DNA of 64,000 bases from Cololabis saira (taxonomy: Eukaryota; Chordata; Actinopteri; Beloniformes; Belonidae): assembly GCF_033807715.1 (NCBI RefSeq), contig NC_084599.1:124001-188000 (forward strand). Direction: 5' to 3'. The notes beneath the pieces are model-generated. The model did no database searches and was not told where the DNA came from. It was given only the letters and a program-made list of their open reading frames with translations. The position numbers and the translations under genes are program-made. The first letter of the stretch is position 1. Every line of letters starts with the position of its first letter. Of the stretch, positions 62,568-64,000 are shown piece by piece.

Positions 62568-64000
62568 ATGACCTTAAAGGGGGGTATACACTCGGCCTTG
62601 GTGGATTCTGGCTGCATGCAGTCGGTAATTCACCAAAGCCTGGTGCGACCCGAGGCTTTGATGAATGTGTCGTCCTGGGTTGAGGTGGTGTGTGTTCACG
62701 GTGATGTGCATAAGTACCCCGTGGTACCAGTGGAAATTAGACACAAGGGGAAAAAGCATAGAATAAAGGCCGCGGTTAGCTCCCGCCTTTTGCATCCTCT
62801 GATTCTAGGACTCGATTGGCCGGGGTTTGGAAATTTGGTGAGTCAGTGTGTGGGGATGCAATCACGGCAGACAGGGACATGCGGTATGTGCGCTGTGCTC
62901 AGTGGTGACGCGAGGTTGTCCGACGCTGCAGACGGAGAGGGAGAGGGACCCGCGGAGGCTCCGGCGGAGGCTCGGCGGGACCCGCTGCACTCTATGGAAG
63001 ATTTTCCACTCGAGCAGTCTCGTGATGATACTCTACGCTCAGCCTTCGACCAAGTGATACAAATTGATGGTCACAAGGTGCGCCCTGATGCAGCGCTCAC
63101 ATATCCGCACTTTGCATTGAATAGGGACAGGTTATATCGAGTGAGCCGTGACACTAAATCTGGCCGGATTATTACCCAGTTGTTGGTACCAAAAAACCGC
63201 CGGGAAATGGTTTTCCAGGCGGCTCATTATAACCCGATGGCTGGTCACATGGGGTGCGACAAAACACTGGCACGTATAATGGACCGATTTTATTGGCTGG
63301 GCATTTGGGAGGAGGTGCGCTGCTGGTGCGCCTCCTGTCCCGAATGCCAGCTAGTTAACTCCCCGGCTGTGCCAAAAGCACCTTTGCAGCCATTGCCATT
63401 AATGGAGGTTCCATTTGAGCGGGTCGCCATGGACCTCATCGGTCCATTTCAGCGGAGCGCACGGGGATATCGTTTTGTACTAGTCCTGACGGATTATGCA
63501 ACACGTTATCCAGAGGCAGTGCCGCTGCGCACCATCTCGGCAACGAGTGTGGCGCGGGCGCTGCTTCAGGTCATCTCCCGCGTCGGGATCCCGAAAGAGA
63601 TTTTGACGGACCAGGGCACGCAGTTCATGTCACGAACACTGAGGGAACTTTACGGATTACTGGGCATTACGTCGGTTAGGACCTCCGTTTATCATCCCCA
63701 GACGGATGGTTTATGTGAGCGTTTTAACCGGACGCTTAAGTCCATGATCCGTAAGTTCATTCACGAGGACGCCCGGAATTGGGATAGGTGGCTTGATCCT
63801 CTGCTGTTTGCAGTGCGTGAGGTTCCCCAGGCCTCGACAGGGTTTTCCCCCTTTGAGCTGCTGTTTGGCAGAACACCACGGGGGGTTTTGGACCTGGTTA
63901 AGGAAAACTGGGAGGATGGTCCAAGCCCCAGTAAAAATGAGGTTCAGCACGTCTTGGAGCTGAGAGCAAAACTCCATACACTGGGGAGAATTTGCTCTCA
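62568..64000 (+). CDS. Second Gmr1-like pol: protease then integrase (partial, open at window end)
   Basis: The frame from an in-frame Met at 62568 is open without a stop to the window edge, about 477 codons. It starts directly in retropepsin, ALVDSGCMQSVIHQSLVRPE. After a linker comes the integrase finger HYNPMAGHMGCDKTLARIMD to CASCPECQ. The core follows with MDLIGPFQRS (Asp), TDYATRYPEAVPL, LTDQGTQFMS (Asp) and TDGLCERFNRTLKSMIRK (Glu). SASTGFSPFELLFGRTPRG-like sequence comes next (read here as QASTGFSPFELLFGR). RT does not lie between protease and integrase, so the order matches the Gmr1 group. Gag is missing and the 5' boundary is near 62568. It is a different family from element B. Confidence 0.88.
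   Translation, partial: MTLKGGIHSALVDSGCMQSVIHQSLVRPEALMNVSSWVEVVCVHGDVHKYPVVPVEIRHKGKKHRIKAAVSSRLLHPLILGLDWPGFGNLVSQCVGMQSRQTGTCGMCAVLSGDARLSDAADGEGEGPAEAPAEARRDPLHSMEDFPLEQSRDDTLRSAFDQVIQIDGHKVRPDAALTYPHFALNRDRLYRVSRDTKSGRIITQLLVPKNRREMVFQAAHYNPMAGHMGCDKTLARIMDRFYWLGIWEEVRCWCASCPECQLVNSPAVPKAPLQPLPLMEVPFERVAMDLIGPFQRSARGYRFVLVLTDYATRYPEAVPLRTISATSVARALLQVISRVGIPKEILTDQGTQFMSRTLRELYGLLGITSVRTSVYHPQTDGLCERFNRTLKSMIRKFIHEDARNWDRWLDPLLFAVREVPQASTGFSPFELLFGRTPRGVLDLVKENWEDGPSPSKNEVQHVLELRAKLHTLGRICS

Overview
This window reads as intergenic or heterochromatin-like DNA of a teleost fish. The evidence is the set of transposable elements: Rex3 and Rex1-type LINEs, L2, an L1-clade and a Tx1-clade LINE, an I-clade LINE with RNase H, PIF/Harbinger and hAT elements, Ty3/gypsy chromoviruses, Gmr1-like LTR retrotransposons and a DANA/Mermaid-type SINE. 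I recognise no host protein-coding exon, no functional tRNA or rRNA gene and no bacterial feature. Nearly all long open frames belong to transposons, and most carry breaks.

Layout. 1-5.3 kb holds two opposed copies of an unclassified modular repeat family built from 128-bp and about 462-bp tandem units; three more copies lie at 29.7, 50.3 and 55.2 kb. 5.3-8.1 kb holds LINE tails and a gypsy relic. 8.1-28.3 kb is one 5'-truncated L1 copy on the minus strand, about 2.75 kb of L1 sequence, split by four insertions. These are a Rex1-like LINE (8991-10370), a hAT MITE (10463-11064), a chromodomain gypsy element with both LTRs (11666-16944) and a Gmr1-like LTR element (17661-27876). The Gmr1-like element carries a PIF/Harbinger transposon (17844-23047) inside its 5' LTR, and that transposon carries a full-length-looking Rex3 with an open 1058-codon frame (18515-21756). 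Target-site duplications are readable at most junctions, so the insertion order can be reconstructed.

28.3-41.6 kb is looser: AT-rich sequence, a second L1 remnant, LINE tails, a 221-bp MITE, a compact non-autonomous LTR element with its own frame (34541-35837), an 11-bp minisatellite and a SINE. 41.6-50.3 kb contains an I-clade LINE split by a non-autonomous hAT, then a Tx1-clade LINE on the minus strand whose ORF2 is split by a TTAA-flanked element that itself carries a hairpin MITE. 50.3-64 kb contains further repeat-family copies, Rex1 and L2 relics, a gypsy 3' fragment, a third hairpin MITE, a Rex3 3' end with its GATG-type tail, and at the right edge a second Gmr1-like pol that runs open off the window.

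The genes do not form a host pathway; they are replication modules of separate transposons. The most notable points are the Gmr1-type domain order (protease, integrase, reverse transcriptase, RNase H), seen a few kilobases from a conventional gypsy; the nested stack with its duplications; the apparently intact Rex3; the spliced Myb/SANT gene of the Harbinger element; and the modular repeat family with CCAAT and GC boxes in each 128-bp unit.
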